Shown piece after piece: positions 20,402 to 28,748 of a stretch of 64,000 nucleotides of DNA; the first letter of the stretch is position 1, and every line of letters starts with the position of its first letter. A program made the translations under genes and the position numbers. The notes below the pieces were generated by a model that saw nothing but the letters and a program-made list of their open reading frames with translations, did no database searches and was not told where the DNA came from. Location of the stretch: NCBI GenBank assembly GCA_016715285.1, contig JADKAO010000003.1, forward strand, positions 310,001-374,000, given 5' to 3'. This stretch comes from Actinomycetales bacterium (GTDB lineage: Bacteria > Actinomycetota > Actinomycetes > Actinomycetales > Dermatophilaceae).

Positions 20402-22981
20402 CTACGACGCCTCCTCGGCCTCGCGTTCTTGGGCCCGCACCGCGGTCTCGACAAAGGACAGTTGCTCGATGACGAGGCGCCGCAGCCCAGCGTTGGCGTC
20501 TGGGTGATCGGCGAGCCATGTCCGGGTGCGATCACGCAGGGCGACGCTCGCCAGATCGCGCGGGTAGAAGTACTTCACGCAACGCTCCGCCAAGGCGAAC
20601 GAGCGGCTGGCAATGACTGGCTCGAGCATCTCGTGATAACGCTCGACGAACGGTGCGAGCAGCGCTTCGGCGTCGTTGGCGCGACGGAAGCCCTTCCCGA
20701 GATGCTCCAACGCGGAGTTGCTCTGAGTGTCCTGCTCGATGGCCAGCGCCCAGGCCTCTTCCTTCGCCGCCAGGTCGGGGCGTGCGGCCAGGCACATCAG
20801 GGCGCTTTCGCGGCCGGACACGGACGGGTCGCGGACCAGCTCGGCCTCGATCTCGCTCCGTGACGCGGCTCCCGCGGCTGCGAGCCCAAACAGCAGTTCC
20901 CAGCGAAGATCCTGATCGATGGTGAGTCCCGGGAAGGCGTCCTCGCCCGCAAGTGCCGCCTGAATGCGGGCGGTGTCCTCGGGTGCCGACACAAGCTGCG
21001 CGTATGCCGTGCACAGTTGCAGTTGCGAGTCACTGCCGGGGGCGGCGGCGTCGAGGGTCTCGCGGATGACGTCGACGGCACGGGCTCGCGCGGCTGCGCG
21101 GAGGGCTGGCGGGGTGTACCAGTTGAGGGTTGCCAGCATCATCGACGGGATCTGCTTGGTCGTGAGCAGGAGGGTGCGCTGCGCCGTTGGGTGACTCTCG
21201 ACCGGCAGGACGCGCAAGAGGTAGTCAAGGAAGGCGCTCGGGGCGAGCTCGCCGTCACGGAGCAACTCCCACAGCGAGCCGGTCACGAGGCTGCGGGCGA
21301 GCGAGTCGGTGAAGAGATCGGCCTGGGCCACCGCTGCGGCAAACGAGTCGGCGTCGAGCCGGATCTTGGCGTAGGTCAAGTCCCGGTCGTTGGGCAGCAA
21401 CACGGCAGGCCGTTGCTTGCCAACGAGGCTGGGCAGTTCCGTCCGCTCCCCGTCGACGTCCACCTCGTCGTAGCCCACGTTCACCAGGGCACCATCGACG
21501 AGGTCATAGCGGCCGACCCCGACCCGGTGCGGTCGCAGCGTCGGGAACCGCGGGTCGGGCCGCTGCACCATCGCGGCACTGGTGATGACGCCCGCCTCGT
21601 CGGTCTGCACCTCGATCTCCAGAGTGCTGACGCCGGACGTCCGCAGCCAGCGCTCCGCCCAATCAGTCAGGTCACGACCAGATGCCGCCTCGAACTCCTG
21701 GAAGAGGTCACGCATGGTCGTATTGCCCCAGGCATGCTTGCGGAAATACGCGCGCAAGCCCGTGCGGAACGCGTCCCGCCCGACATAGGCGACGAGCTGC
21801 TTGAGAATCGACCCGCCCTTGGCATAGGTGATGCCGTCGAAGTTCACCGTGACGTCATGCAAGTCGCGCATATCGGCGTAGACCGGGTGGGTGTCCGGCT
21901 GTTGGTCTTGCTGGTAGGCCCAGGTCTTCTCGTGGGTGTGGAAGGTCGTCCAGGCGTCGGTCCAGTGGGTGACGTCGACCTGAGCTTGAGTCGACGCCCA
22001 CTCCGCGAAGGACTCGTTGAGCCACAAGTCGTCCCACCATTGCATCGTCACCAGGTCGCCGAACCACATGTGGGCCAGTTCGTGGAGCACGGTCAGCGCG
22101 CGCCGTTCGACCAACGGCTCGGGAGCCTGGCCACGGAACACATAGACGTCGGTAATCGTCACGCAACCAGCGTTTTCCATCGCGCCCGCGTTGTATTCGG
22201 GCACGAAGATCTGGTCGTACTTCGCGAACGGGAAGGGCATGTCGAACTCCGCCTCGAGGAAGGCGATGCCTTTCTTCGTCACGTCGAAGAGGTTGTCGTT
22301 GTCGACATATTCAGCCAGCGACTGGCGGACAAAGATCCCCATCGGGATGACCGCGTCGCGACCTTGGAAGGAGTCCCACACCACGGCATACGGGCCCGCG
22401 ACGACGGCGGTGATGTAGGAGGAGATCCGCGGGGTCGGCTCGAACCCCCAGGTCGCGGTCCCGTCCCCGTGCACCACGGGCTCGGGCGCGGGCTGGTTGG
22501 AGATGACGCGCCAGTGGTCGGGCACCCGCACCGTGAACGCGAAGGTGGCCTTGAGGTCGGGCTGCTCGAACACGGCATACACGCGCCGGGAGTCGGGGAC
22601 CTCGAACTGGCTGTAGAGATAGACCTCGCCGTCGACGGGGTCGACCGATCGGTGCATGCCCTCGCCGCTGTTGGTGTAGCGCGCGGTCGCGTCGATGAGC
22701 AGGACGTTGTCGGCGGCCAACGCAGGCAACGCAATCCGGCTGTCCGAGAAGGCAACAGCGGGATCGATCGCCTCGCCGTTGAGGGTAATCGCCTCCACCG
22801 AATCACCGACGAAGTCGATCCACGTGCCCTGGCCAGGCTCGCGGGCACTGAACCGCACCGTCGTGATGGACCGGAATGTCGTGGGTCCCGTCGTGAGGTC
22901 GAGATCGATGTCGTAGGACTCGACGTGGACGAGGGCGGCGCGGGCGGCGGCTTCGTCGCGGGTCAGATTGGTGCCTGGCAC
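20402..22981 (-). CDS. pepN: Aminopeptidase N (M1 zinc metallopeptidase)
   Basis: 859 residues from GTG 22981 (MPGTNLTRDEAAARAALV). It removes N-terminal residues from peptides in the cytoplasm. The exopeptidase motif GAMEN is in YNAGAMENAGCVT and the zinc motif HELAH-WF with downstream E in HELAHMWFGDLV and LWLNESFAEW (HExxH-18-E). The ERAP1-like C-terminal helical domain is complete. The frame is open upstream to 23332, but the family start and the preceding intergenic region favour 22981. First gene of the pepN-mscS-glbO-GH13 operon; divergent from the thioredoxin-fold gene. Confidence 0.95.
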   Translation of the reverse strand: MPGTNLTRDEAAARAALVHVESYDIDLDLTTGPTTFRSITTVRFSAREPGQGTWIDFVGDSVEAITLNGEAIDPAVAFSDSRIALPALAADNVLLIDATARYTNSGEGMHRSVDPVDGEVYLYSQFEVPDSRRVYAVFEQPDLKATFAFTVRVPDHWRVISNQPAPEPVVHGDGTATWGFEPTPRISSYITAVVAGPYAVVWDSFQGRDAVIPMGIFVRQSLAEYVDNDNLFDVTKKGIAFLEAEFDMPFPFAKYDQIFVPEYNAGAMENAGCVTITDVYVFRGQAPEPLVERRALTVLHELAHMWFGDLVTMQWWDDLWLNESFAEWASTQAQVDVTHWTDAWTTFHTHEKTWAYQQDQQPDTHPVYADMRDLHDVTVNFDGITYAKGGSILKQLVAYVGRDAFRTGLRAYFRKHAWGNTTMRDLFQEFEAASGRDLTDWAERWLRTSGVSTLEIEVQTDEAGVITSAAMVQRPDPRFPTLRPHRVGVGRYDLVDGALVNVGYDEVDVDGERTELPSLVGKQRPAVLLPNDRDLTYAKIRLDADSFAAAVAQADLFTDSLARSLVTGSLWELLRDGELAPSAFLDYLLRVLPVESHPTAQRTLLLTTKQIPSMMLATLNWYTPPALRAAARARAVDVIRETLDAAAPGSDSQLQLCTAYAQLVSAPEDTARIQAALAGEDAFPGLTIDQDLRWELLFGLAAAGAASRSEIEAELVRDPSVSGRESALMCLAARPDLAAKEEAWALAIEQDTQSNSALEHLGKGFRRANDAEALLAPFVERYHEMLEPVIASRSFALAERCVKYFYPRDLASVALRDRTRTWLADHPDANAGLRRLVIEQLSFVETAVRAQEREAEEAS

Positions 22982-23174
22982 GGGGACTCCTTGGGTGCGC
23001 GGGGCGTGACGAGCATCAGCGGGGTATGCCGTGCCGTCGCCCGAGCGCGTCGCGGGGATCGGGCTCTCGGCACGCATCCTGCCACGACGGCTCCGCTTGG
23101 CGTGATTGCTGCGTAGCTCGCGCGTGCTGTGTTCCCCAACCTCGGCGCCAGGAAGGGATGCCACAATCGCAGCC

Positions 23175-23801
23175 ATGACGACTACATCAGCCGCCGCCCC
23201 CGACACCCGCGTCCGCATGTGGTTTGACCCGGTCTGCCCGTGGGCCTGGATGACCTCGCGCTGGCTCCTCGAGGCGGCCCAGGTGCGTGACCTCGACGTG
23301 GAGTTCCGCGTCATGAGCTTGTCGGTCCTCAATCAGGGTCGCGACTTGCCTACCGAATACCTCGAGCTCATGGAGAAGGCGTGGGGCCCGGTGCGGGTCG
23401 TCATCGCCGCCCAGCAGCAGCACGGCGACGCCGTGGTGGCGCCCCTCTACACCGCGATGGGCACGCGCATCCACCTCGGCCAGGAGAAGGATCTGCAGGT
23501 CGTCATCGAGGAGGCGCTCGCCGAGTGCGGCTTGCCCGCGACCCTTGCCGACGCTGCCGCCTCAGATGAGCGGGACGACGCCCTCCGCGCCAGCCATGAG
23601 GAGGGCATCAGCCTCGTCGGCACGGATGTCGGAACACCCATCATCGCGATCGGCGAGGTCGCCTTCTTTGGCCCCGTCATCAGCCCCGCGCCCAAGGGCG
23701 AGGCGGCGGGCAAGCTCTGGGACGGCTGTGTCCTCGTCGCCAGCACTCCCGGTTTCTTTGAACTCAAACGAACCCGTACCGTGGGACCGATCTTCGACTG
23801 A
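23175..23801 (+). CDS. Rv2466c-like DsbA-family protein (mycothiol-dependent nitroreductase family)
   Basis: 208 residues. The thioredoxin-like fold starts MWFDPVCPWAWMTSRWLLEA, and the sequence continues very close to M. tuberculosis Rv2466c (RVMSLSVLNQGRDLPTEY, WGPVRVVIAAQQQHG, PLYTAMGTRIH, VGTPIIAIGEVAFFGPV, FFELKRTRT). Rv2466c is a mycothiol-dependent reductase with a CPWC active site. Here Cys21 is kept but the second Cys is Ala24 (CPWA), so catalysis would have to be monothiol, with mycothiol resolving the mixed disulfide. Between pepN and rpiB as in mycobacteria. ATG 23175 is the family start. Confidence 0.85.
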   Translation: MTTTSAAAPDTRVRMWFDPVCPWAWMTSRWLLEAAQVRDLDVEFRVMSLSVLNQGRDLPTEYLELMEKAWGPVRVVIAAQQQHGDAVVAPLYTAMGTRIHLGQEKDLQVVIEEALAECGLPATLADAAASDERDDALRASHEEGISLVGTDVGTPIIAIGEVAFFGPVISPAPKGEAAGKLWDGCVLVASTPGFFELKRTRTVGPIFD

Positions 23802-23826
23802 CCTCTGAAAGGCATTGGGCTCAACG

Positions 23827-24300
23827 ATGCGGGTGCACCTTGGCGGCGACCACGCGGCATACGAAGTTCAACGCGGCTTGGTTGCCTTCCTCACCGAAGG
23901 GGGCCACGACGTTGTCGACCACGGACCACGTGACTATGACGATCTCGATGACTACCCCATCTTTGTCCTGCGGGCAGCCAAAGCCGTTGCGGCCGACGCC
24001 GGTTCGCGAGGCATTGTGCTCGGCGGGTCAGGCAATGGCGAGCTCATCGCAGCGAACAAGGTTCACGGCATCCGGGCGGCTTTCGCCAACACCGTCGAGT
24101 TGGCGCAACTGGCGCGACTCCACAACGACGCACAAGTGATCGCGATCGGCGGGCGATTCACCGATCTCAAGCTGGCGAAAGAGATTGCGACGGCTTTCTT
24201 GGCCACGGACTTCTCCGAAGAAGAGCGGCACGTCAAGCGGATCGCGATGATTTCGGCCTTCGAAGACCAGGGCACGCTGCCCCCGGTGCCCAAGCGCTAG
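23827..24300 (+). CDS. rpiB: Ribose-5-phosphate isomerase B
   Basis: 157 residues. It interconverts ribose 5-phosphate and ribulose 5-phosphate in the pentose phosphate pathway. The start MRVHLGGDHAAYEVQRGL, the phosphate loop IVLGGSGNGELIAANKVHGIRAA (glycine-rich, with Ser/Gly positions of the RpiB site; the actinobacterial type lacks the catalytic Cys) and NDAQVIAIGGRF are typical. It lies 25 bases after the Rv2466c-like gene and ends in a strong bidirectional terminator. Confidence 0.95.
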   Translation: MRVHLGGDHAAYEVQRGLVAFLTEGGHDVVDHGPRDYDDLDDYPIFVLRAAKAVAADAGSRGIVLGGSGNGELIAANKVHGIRAAFANTVELAQLARLHNDAQVIAIGGRFTDLKLAKEIATAFLATDFSEEERHVKRIAMISAFEDQGTLPPVPKR

Positions 24301-24321
24301 GTCACGGCTCGAAGGCACAAA

Positions 24322-24358
24322 ACTGGCGGGTGGTGAGGATTCCTCACCACCCGCCAGT
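24322..24358. terminator. Bidirectional terminator between rpiB and the MT0933-like gene
   Basis: A perfect 18-bp inverted repeat (ACTGGCGGGTGGTGAGGA against its complement) with a 1-nt centre, so the real loop is a few bases wider. A run of A precedes it on the left, giving U residues for the minus-strand transcript. It separates two convergent genes. Confidence 0.8.
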
Positions 24359-24381
24359 GTGTGTTCGTGAGCGAGCTGAGC

Positions 24382-24594
24382 TCAGTTGGCCTGGTCGAGG
24401 TTGTCGGCCACTTCCTTGGCCTTGGCCTGTGCGGTGTCGACCTGCTCGGCATACTGGCCGCCGGTCTTGTCGTCAACGAAGTCGCCAGCCTTGTCCACGG
24501 CGTCATCGACCTTGTCGCTGTTGCCCTGGACCATCTCGACGGCCTTGTCCTTGAGTTCCTCGGCCTTGCCCTTGATGTCGTCCAAAAGTCCCAT
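24382..24594 (-). CDS. MT0933-like (PF14013) small helical protein
   Basis: 70 residues starting MGLLDDIKGKAEELKDKAVE, with amphipathic Lys/Asp/Glu-rich repeats (DKVDDAVDKAGDFVDDKTGG, QYAEQVDTAQAKAKEVADN) as in the Rv0909/MT0933 antitoxin-like and CsbD-like stress proteins. GGAAGG lies 8 bases before the ATG at 24594. There is no toxin partner next to it, so an antitoxin role is doubtful; a stress-related role is as likely. Confidence 0.75.
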   Translation of the reverse strand: MGLLDDIKGKAEELKDKAVEMVQGNSDKVDDAVDKAGDFVDDKTGGQYAEQVDTAQAKAKEVADNLDQAN

Positions 24595-24673
24595 GATGAA
24601 TCCTTCCCTCCCGTGGCCGAGGACCCTTGCTCCTCGACTCGCCATGAACTGTAGACCCGCCAGGCACCTCCCC

Positions 24674-24812
24674 CTGCTTCCTGAATCGATACCCGCTGCT
24701 TCCTGATTCGATACCCGAGGGCGGTGCCGGCATCGGCGGCGGGTATCGACAGCAGCGGGCGCTCCCCGAATCGATACCAACGGGAGTCGCGGGCATCGGC
24801 ATCAGGTATCGA
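24674..24812. repeat. Five TCGATACC/GGTATCGA boxes including a 22-bp tandem duplication
   Basis: TCGATACC occurs at 24686-24693, 24708-24715 and 24771-24778, and inverted as GGTATCGA at 24742-24749 and 24805-24812. The first two are within two tandem 22-bp units (24674-24695 and 24696-24717) that differ at one base. The array fills the divergent region between the MT0933-like gene and trmB, and its last box overlaps the expected -35 of the trmB promoter. It looks like a multi-site operator; the cognate protein is unknown. Confidence 0.8.
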
Positions 24813-24830
24813 TTCGCCAGAGGCCGGCTC

Positions 24831-24836
24831 TACGCT
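24831..24836 (+). promoter_or_regulatory. Possible -10 (TACGCT) of leaderless trmB
   Basis: TACGCT is followed by 6 bases and the ATG at 24843; there is no Shine-Dalgarno sequence. The last GGTATCGA box (24805-24812) lies where the -35 would be. Confidence 0.4.
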
Positions 24837-24842
24837 GCCGCC

Positions 24843-25487
24843 ATGGAGCACGGGCCGATCCGCACCTACAACGCTCGGCGCGGACGCCGCTCCCAACTCA
24901 CCGACTCGCGGTTAAAGACCCTCCTGCCTCGGTATGCCGTGCCGCCGTTGCTCACCGGGCCTCCGCCTGGCGCCGAACGCCTCGTGGTCGAGGTGGGGTG
25001 CGGTCATGGGGACGCCGCTGTCGCCTATTGCACGGCATACCCCTCGCATTGGCTGGTTGCTCTTGACGTTCACCCGCCCGGGGTGGCCCGCATGCTGGCC
25101 GCAGCAGGTGCCGCCGGGGTGACCAACCTCGGCGCTGAACTCGGCGACGCGGTCGAGTTCCTGCGCACGCGGGTAGCGCCGGGGGCGTTAGACGCGGTTC
25201 ATCTGTTCTTCCCCGACCCGTGGCTCAAGGTGCGGCACCACCGGCGACGGTTCATGTCGGCCGGGACCCTGGACCTGCTCGCCGCGCGGATCGAACCCAC
25301 GGGGGAGGTGCTCATCGCCACCGATCAACTCCCGTATGCCGCCCACGTCCAGTCCGTGGTCGCGGCGCATGCCCGGTGGCAGTGCACGATTGCGGAGCGG
25401 CCCACGTGGCGGCCAGTCGCGGGCTTTGAAGCCAAAGGGATCGCGGCCGGGCGACCCATCACCGAGTTGCGGCTGACGCGCCGCTGA
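24843..25487 (+). CDS. trmB: tRNA (guanine-N7-)-methyltransferase
   Basis: 214 residues. It makes m7G46 in the variable loop of tRNAs using S-adenosylmethionine. The SAM site reads LVVEVGCGHGDAAVAY (usually EIGFGxG), and the signature FFPDPWLKVRHHRRRF is close to the conserved FPDPWPKKRHHKRR. The end FEAKGIAAGRPITELRLTR matches the family (T-x-F-E-x-R/K-G). A few bases upstream stands the five-box operator-like array. Two tRNA genes follow. Confidence 0.93.
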   Translation: MEHGPIRTYNARRGRRSQLTDSRLKTLLPRYAVPPLLTGPPPGAERLVVEVGCGHGDAAVAYCTAYPSHWLVALDVHPPGVARMLAAAGAAGVTNLGAELGDAVEFLRTRVAPGALDAVHLFFPDPWLKVRHHRRRFMSAGTLDLLAARIEPTGEVLIATDQLPYAAHVQSVVAAHARWQCTIAERPTWRPVAGFEAKGIAAGRPITELRLTRR

Positions 25488-25592
25488 CGGGCGTCGTGTT
25501 TAAGGGCACCCGAAGCGGCGGGTAGGCTGTCCCACCGAGACGACGTCGGAGGCTCGCGACCAGCGGAGCCGCCAGGTGACGTCACCTCACCT

Positions 25593-25663
25593 GCGGGCGT
25601 AGCTCAATGGTAGAGCCCCAGTCTTCCAAACTGGCTACGCGAGTTCGATTCTCGTCGCCCGCT
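25593..25663 (+). tRNA. tRNA-Gly (anticodon TCC)
   Basis: 71 nt. Acceptor GCGGGCG pairs with CGCCCGC; D arm GCTC-AATGGTA-GAGC; anticodon stem CCAGT/ACTGG with loop CTTCCAA, anticodon TCC; T arm with TTCGATTC; discriminator T. CCA is not encoded. Confidence 0.95.
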
Positions 25664-25729
25664 CGGCATGGCCCCTCCGGCTTGCGTTGTCGGCTTGGGC
25701 ACTGACCGGTATGCCGTGCGCATCCGGGA

Positions 25730-25806
25730 CGGGGTATGGCGCAGTTTGGTAGCGCGTCCGCTTTGGGAGCGGAAGGCCGTCGGTTCGAATCCGGCTACCC
25801 CGACCA
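25730..25806 (+). tRNA. tRNA-Pro (anticodon TGG)
   Basis: 77 nt including encoded CCA. Acceptor CGGGGTA pairs with TACCCCG; anticodon stem CCGCT/AGCGG with loop TTTGGGA, anticodon TGG; T arm GTCGGTTCGAATCCGGC; A discriminator then CCA. A GTATGCCG copy lies just upstream (25709). Confidence 0.95.
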
Positions 25807-25917
25807 ACTAGAGTGTTCCGGTTGCCTGAACGCGCTCGCGCGCGCCCGGGCCACCGCGTGACCACGCATCAATCACCGAAATAACCCTGCATCACCCATC
25901 GATCTGGAGTAGCTGCC

Positions 25918-27261
25918 GTGAAGAGTGCCCTCGAGACCCTCAGCCCGACTCGAGTCAAGCTGACCGTCGAGGTTCCCTACGAGGAGCTCAAGCCGAGCAT
26001 TGACACGGCATACCAGACGATTTCTAGCCAGGTGCAGGTTCCTGGCTTCCGCCGCGGCAAGGTGCCCGCGCGGATCATCGACCAGCGGGTCGGCAAGGGC
26101 GCGGTCCTGCAGGAAGCCATCAACGAGGCGCTGCCGAAGTTCTACGGCGACGCGCTCGATGAGCACGACATCCGCCCGCTCGGCCAGCCCGAGGTCGACG
26201 TGACCGCCATCCCGGTCGAGGAAGGCGAGCCGTTCACCTTCACCGCAGAGGTCGACCGTCGCCCCGAGATCACGCTGCCCGACTATTCCACGCTCACTGC
26301 GACCGTCGACGCGGTGCCGGTCGACGAGGCCGACATCGAGGAGCGCATCCAATCGCTTCGTGAGCGGTTCGGCACGCTCAAGACCATCGAGAAGACCGTC
26401 GAGAAGGGCGACTTTGTCTCCCTCGACTTGTCCGCCGAGATCGACGGCAACGAGATCGACTCCGTCTCAGGCGTGTCCTACGAGGTCGGCGCCGGCAACA
26501 TGCTCGAAGGCATGGACGAGGCTCTCGTCGGCATGAACGCGGGGGAGACCAAGGAGTTCACAGCCCCCCTCGCTGGCGGCGAGCACGAGGGCCGCGACGC
26601 CACCTGCACCGTCACCGTGCAGGCGGTCAAGGAGCGAGAGCTGCCTGAGCTCGGCGACGACTTCGCGCAGCTGGCATCCGAGTTCGACACGATGGACGAG
26701 TTGCGCGCTGACCTCGCCAAGGAAGCCGAGAAGGGCAAGCGGTTTAGCCAGGGCATGATGGCGCGCGACGCGATCATGGAGTCGCTTCTGGCCGCGATTG
26801 ACGTGCCCGTCCCGGACTCGATCGTCGAGCACGAGGTCAACCACCACCTGGAGGGCGAGGGTCGTCTCGAAGACGACGAGCACCGCGCCGAGGTCGACGC
26901 CGACACCCGCAAGGCCCTCAAGGCTCAGTTCGTCCTCGACGCCATTGTCGAGAAGGAGCAGATCCGGGTCGAGCAGCCTGAGCTCATCGAATACCTCGTC
27001 CTCACCGCCCAGCAGTACGGCATGGACCCCAACCAGTTCGCGCAGATGCTTGACCAGCAGGGTCAAATCCCCGCGATGGTGTCCGAGGTCGCGCGCCGCA
27101 AGGCGCTCGCGGTCGTGCTCGCAAGCGCAACCGTGACCGACACCGACGGCAATGTCGTCGACTTGGGTGCGCTCAACCCGCGCTCGGGCGACGACGCTGA
27201 CGACCAGCCGGACGACGCTGCTGAGTCGCTGGACGACGCCGACGCTGGAGAGCAGGCCTGA
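25918..27261 (+). CDS. tig: Trigger factor, ribosome-associated chaperone and prolyl isomerase
   Basis: 447 residues from GTG 25918. It binds ribosomal protein L23 at the tunnel exit and shields nascent chains. The N-terminal domain carries the ribosome signature PGFRRGKVPARIIDQRVG (about residues 43-60); the FKBP-like domain spans about 150-235 with VEKGDFVSLDLSAEIDG and GSxxFE-like region VGAGNMLEGMDEALVG; the C-terminal helical arms fill the rest, ending in an acidic Asp-rich tail. First gene of the tig-MFS-clpP1-clpP2-clpX stretch. Confidence 0.96.
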   Translation: MKSALETLSPTRVKLTVEVPYEELKPSIDTAYQTISSQVQVPGFRRGKVPARIIDQRVGKGAVLQEAINEALPKFYGDALDEHDIRPLGQPEVDVTAIPVEEGEPFTFTAEVDRRPEITLPDYSTLTATVDAVPVDEADIEERIQSLRERFGTLKTIEKTVEKGDFVSLDLSAEIDGNEIDSVSGVSYEVGAGNMLEGMDEALVGMNAGETKEFTAPLAGGEHEGRDATCTVTVQAVKERELPELGDDFAQLASEFDTMDELRADLAKEAEKGKRFSQGMMARDAIMESLLAAIDVPVPDSIVEHEVNHHLEGEGRLEDDEHRAEVDADTRKALKAQFVLDAIVEKEQIRVEQPELIEYLVLTAQQYGMDPNQFAQMLDQQGQIPAMVSEVARRKALAVVLASATVTDTDGNVVDLGALNPRSGDDADDQPDDAAESLDDADAGEQA

Positions 27262-27284
27262 GCGCCAGTTCGCCCACCGAGGGC

Positions 27285-28565
27285 ATGCCTGCTCTGTTCG
27301 ACGCGCGAACGGTCGTCAACGCCAAGAACGCGGTGTATGCCGTGTTCGCCCTCGCGGGGGCGGCTTTCGCTGCGTTTGCGTCGCGACTGCCAGAAATCAA
27401 GAGCATCCTGGGGCTGTCGGCAGGTGAGCTTGGCGTCACGCTGCTGGCTGCCTCGTTGGGTTCCTTGTTGGGGCTGCCGGCTGCCGGCTGGCTTGTCCAT
27501 CGGTTCGGCGCTGCGCGCACGGTCGGTGCCGGCGTGATCGTGGGGATGCTGGGCATCTTGACGATTGGGCTCGGCGTTGACGTCTTCCACTCGCGGTGGG
27601 TCGTCACCGCAGGGCTCTGGGGGGTCGGCCTCGGCGTCGGGTCCTGGGATGTCGCGATGAACATCGAGGGCGCCGTCGTCGAGCGCCATCTCGGTCACGC
27701 GATCATGCCGCGCTTCCATGCGGCCTTTAGCGGTGGGACGGTCGTGAGTGCCCTCGTCGGCGCTGCCATGGCTGCGATTGGCGCTCGGATCGTTCCTCAC
27801 CTTGCGGGCATCGTCGTGTTGGCCGCGCTCGTGGCGTGGTGGGCATTGCCGCGGTTCCTTCCCCGCGGTGGCGAAGAGCAGTCGCCTGATGAAGTCCCGG
27901 AGGCGGCCACGGATCACGCGCAGGAGGCGGGACGGCATACCCCGTCTGATGCAGTCCCGGCCGCGCGCGAAGGCGCTGGCATCGGGGCGGCGTGGCGGGA
28001 GCCGCGGACGATCCTCATCGGCTGCGTGACCTTGGCGGCGGCGTTCACGGAGGGAACGGCCAACGACTGGCTGTCGGTCGCCTTTGTGGAGGGTTACCGC
28101 TTGGAGCCCTGGGCTGGGGTGCTCGGGTTCGCGACCTTCTTGTCCTTTATGACCATTGGGCGGATCCTCGGCACGTCGTTGCTCGACAAGCACGGCCGCG
28201 TGGCGATGTTGCGCGGCACCTTCGCGCTGGCCGTCGTCGGCGCGGCCATGGTCATCTTTGGCGGCACCGTGTTGGCGTTCATCGGCGCGGCGCTGTGGGG
28301 GCTGGGCGCGAGCCTCGGGTTCCCGGTCGGCATGTCGGCTGCTGCCGACGACCCGGCCCGCGCGGCGGCCCGCGTCAGTGTCGTCTCGACGATCGGGTAT
28401 CTCGCGTTCCTCGCCGGTCCGCCGCTGCTCGGCTTCCTTGGCGATCACGTGGGCGTGTTGCGCTCGCTCGTGGTGGTGGGCGGGATGGTGGCGCTCGCGC
28501 TGCTGGCGGTCCCCGCCGTTCGTGAGTCGAGCCCCACCGCTGGTTCGGGAGTCTCGGAGCGTTAG
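27285..28565 (+). CDS. MFS transporter (YbjJ-like)
   Basis: 426 residues, about 12 membrane segments, with a hydrophilic central loop around residues 200-235. The N-terminal AAFAAFASRLPEIKSILGLS and GVGLGVGSWDVAMNIEGAVV (a conserved charged helix-5 region) place it with the YbjJ/fucose-permease-like MFS branch. It lies 23 bases after tig and upstream of clpP1, interrupting the usual tig-clpP neighbourhood. Substrate unknown. Confidence 0.85.
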   Translation: MPALFDARTVVNAKNAVYAVFALAGAAFAAFASRLPEIKSILGLSAGELGVTLLAASLGSLLGLPAAGWLVHRFGAARTVGAGVIVGMLGILTIGLGVDVFHSRWVVTAGLWGVGLGVGSWDVAMNIEGAVVERHLGHAIMPRFHAAFSGGTVVSALVGAAMAAIGARIVPHLAGIVVLAALVAWWALPRFLPRGGEEQSPDEVPEAATDHAQEAGRHTPSDAVPAAREGAGIGAAWREPRTILIGCVTLAAAFTEGTANDWLSVAFVEGYRLEPWAGVLGFATFLSFMTIGRILGTSLLDKHGRVAMLRGTFALAVVGAAMVIFGGTVLAFIGAALWGLGASLGFPVGMSAAADDPARAAARVSVVSTIGYLAFLAGPPLLGFLGDHVGVLRSLVVVGGMVALALLAVPAVRESSPTAGSGVSER

Positions 28566-28614
28566 CCGCGCTCGTGCTGTGAGCCGTGTCGGTGGATGGA
28601 CTCTCCGCCCTCGG

Positions 28615-28632
28615 TGTGCGCTCACGGCGAAC
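28615..28632 (+). promoter_or_regulatory. Candidate ClgR-binding site upstream of clpP1P2
   Basis: TGTGCGCTCACGGCGAAC contains CGCT-CAC-GGCG-AAC, fitting the CGCYNANRGCG core with the WWS tail reported for the actinobacterial Clp regulator ClgR, with one mismatch in the left flank. It lies 117 bases before the clpP1 start, as expected for an activator site. No clgR gene is in the window. Confidence 0.55.
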
Positions 28633-28748
28633 ATGCGCGGTCCTCGGGATTCTCCCCGGGAGCACGGGCGTTAGGGTCTAAGACACGGGGAGGCGCCTAG
28701 CGAGGGCGAGCCCCGCACGCAGTTCCCCTCGACACATTTGGGAGACCA

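Noticed and set aside
24382..24594. Toxin-antitoxin module
   Set aside because: The MT0933-like gene has no neighbouring toxin gene; neighbours are rpiB and trmB.
24674..24717. Tandem 22-bp units as a CRISPR array
   Set aside because: Only two adjoining units without spacers, no cas genes; the boxes recur in both orientations like operators.
25593..25806. tRNA-Gly/tRNA-Pro pair as an island integration site
   Set aside because: Flanked by core genes trmB and tig; no integrase and no duplicated tRNA end.
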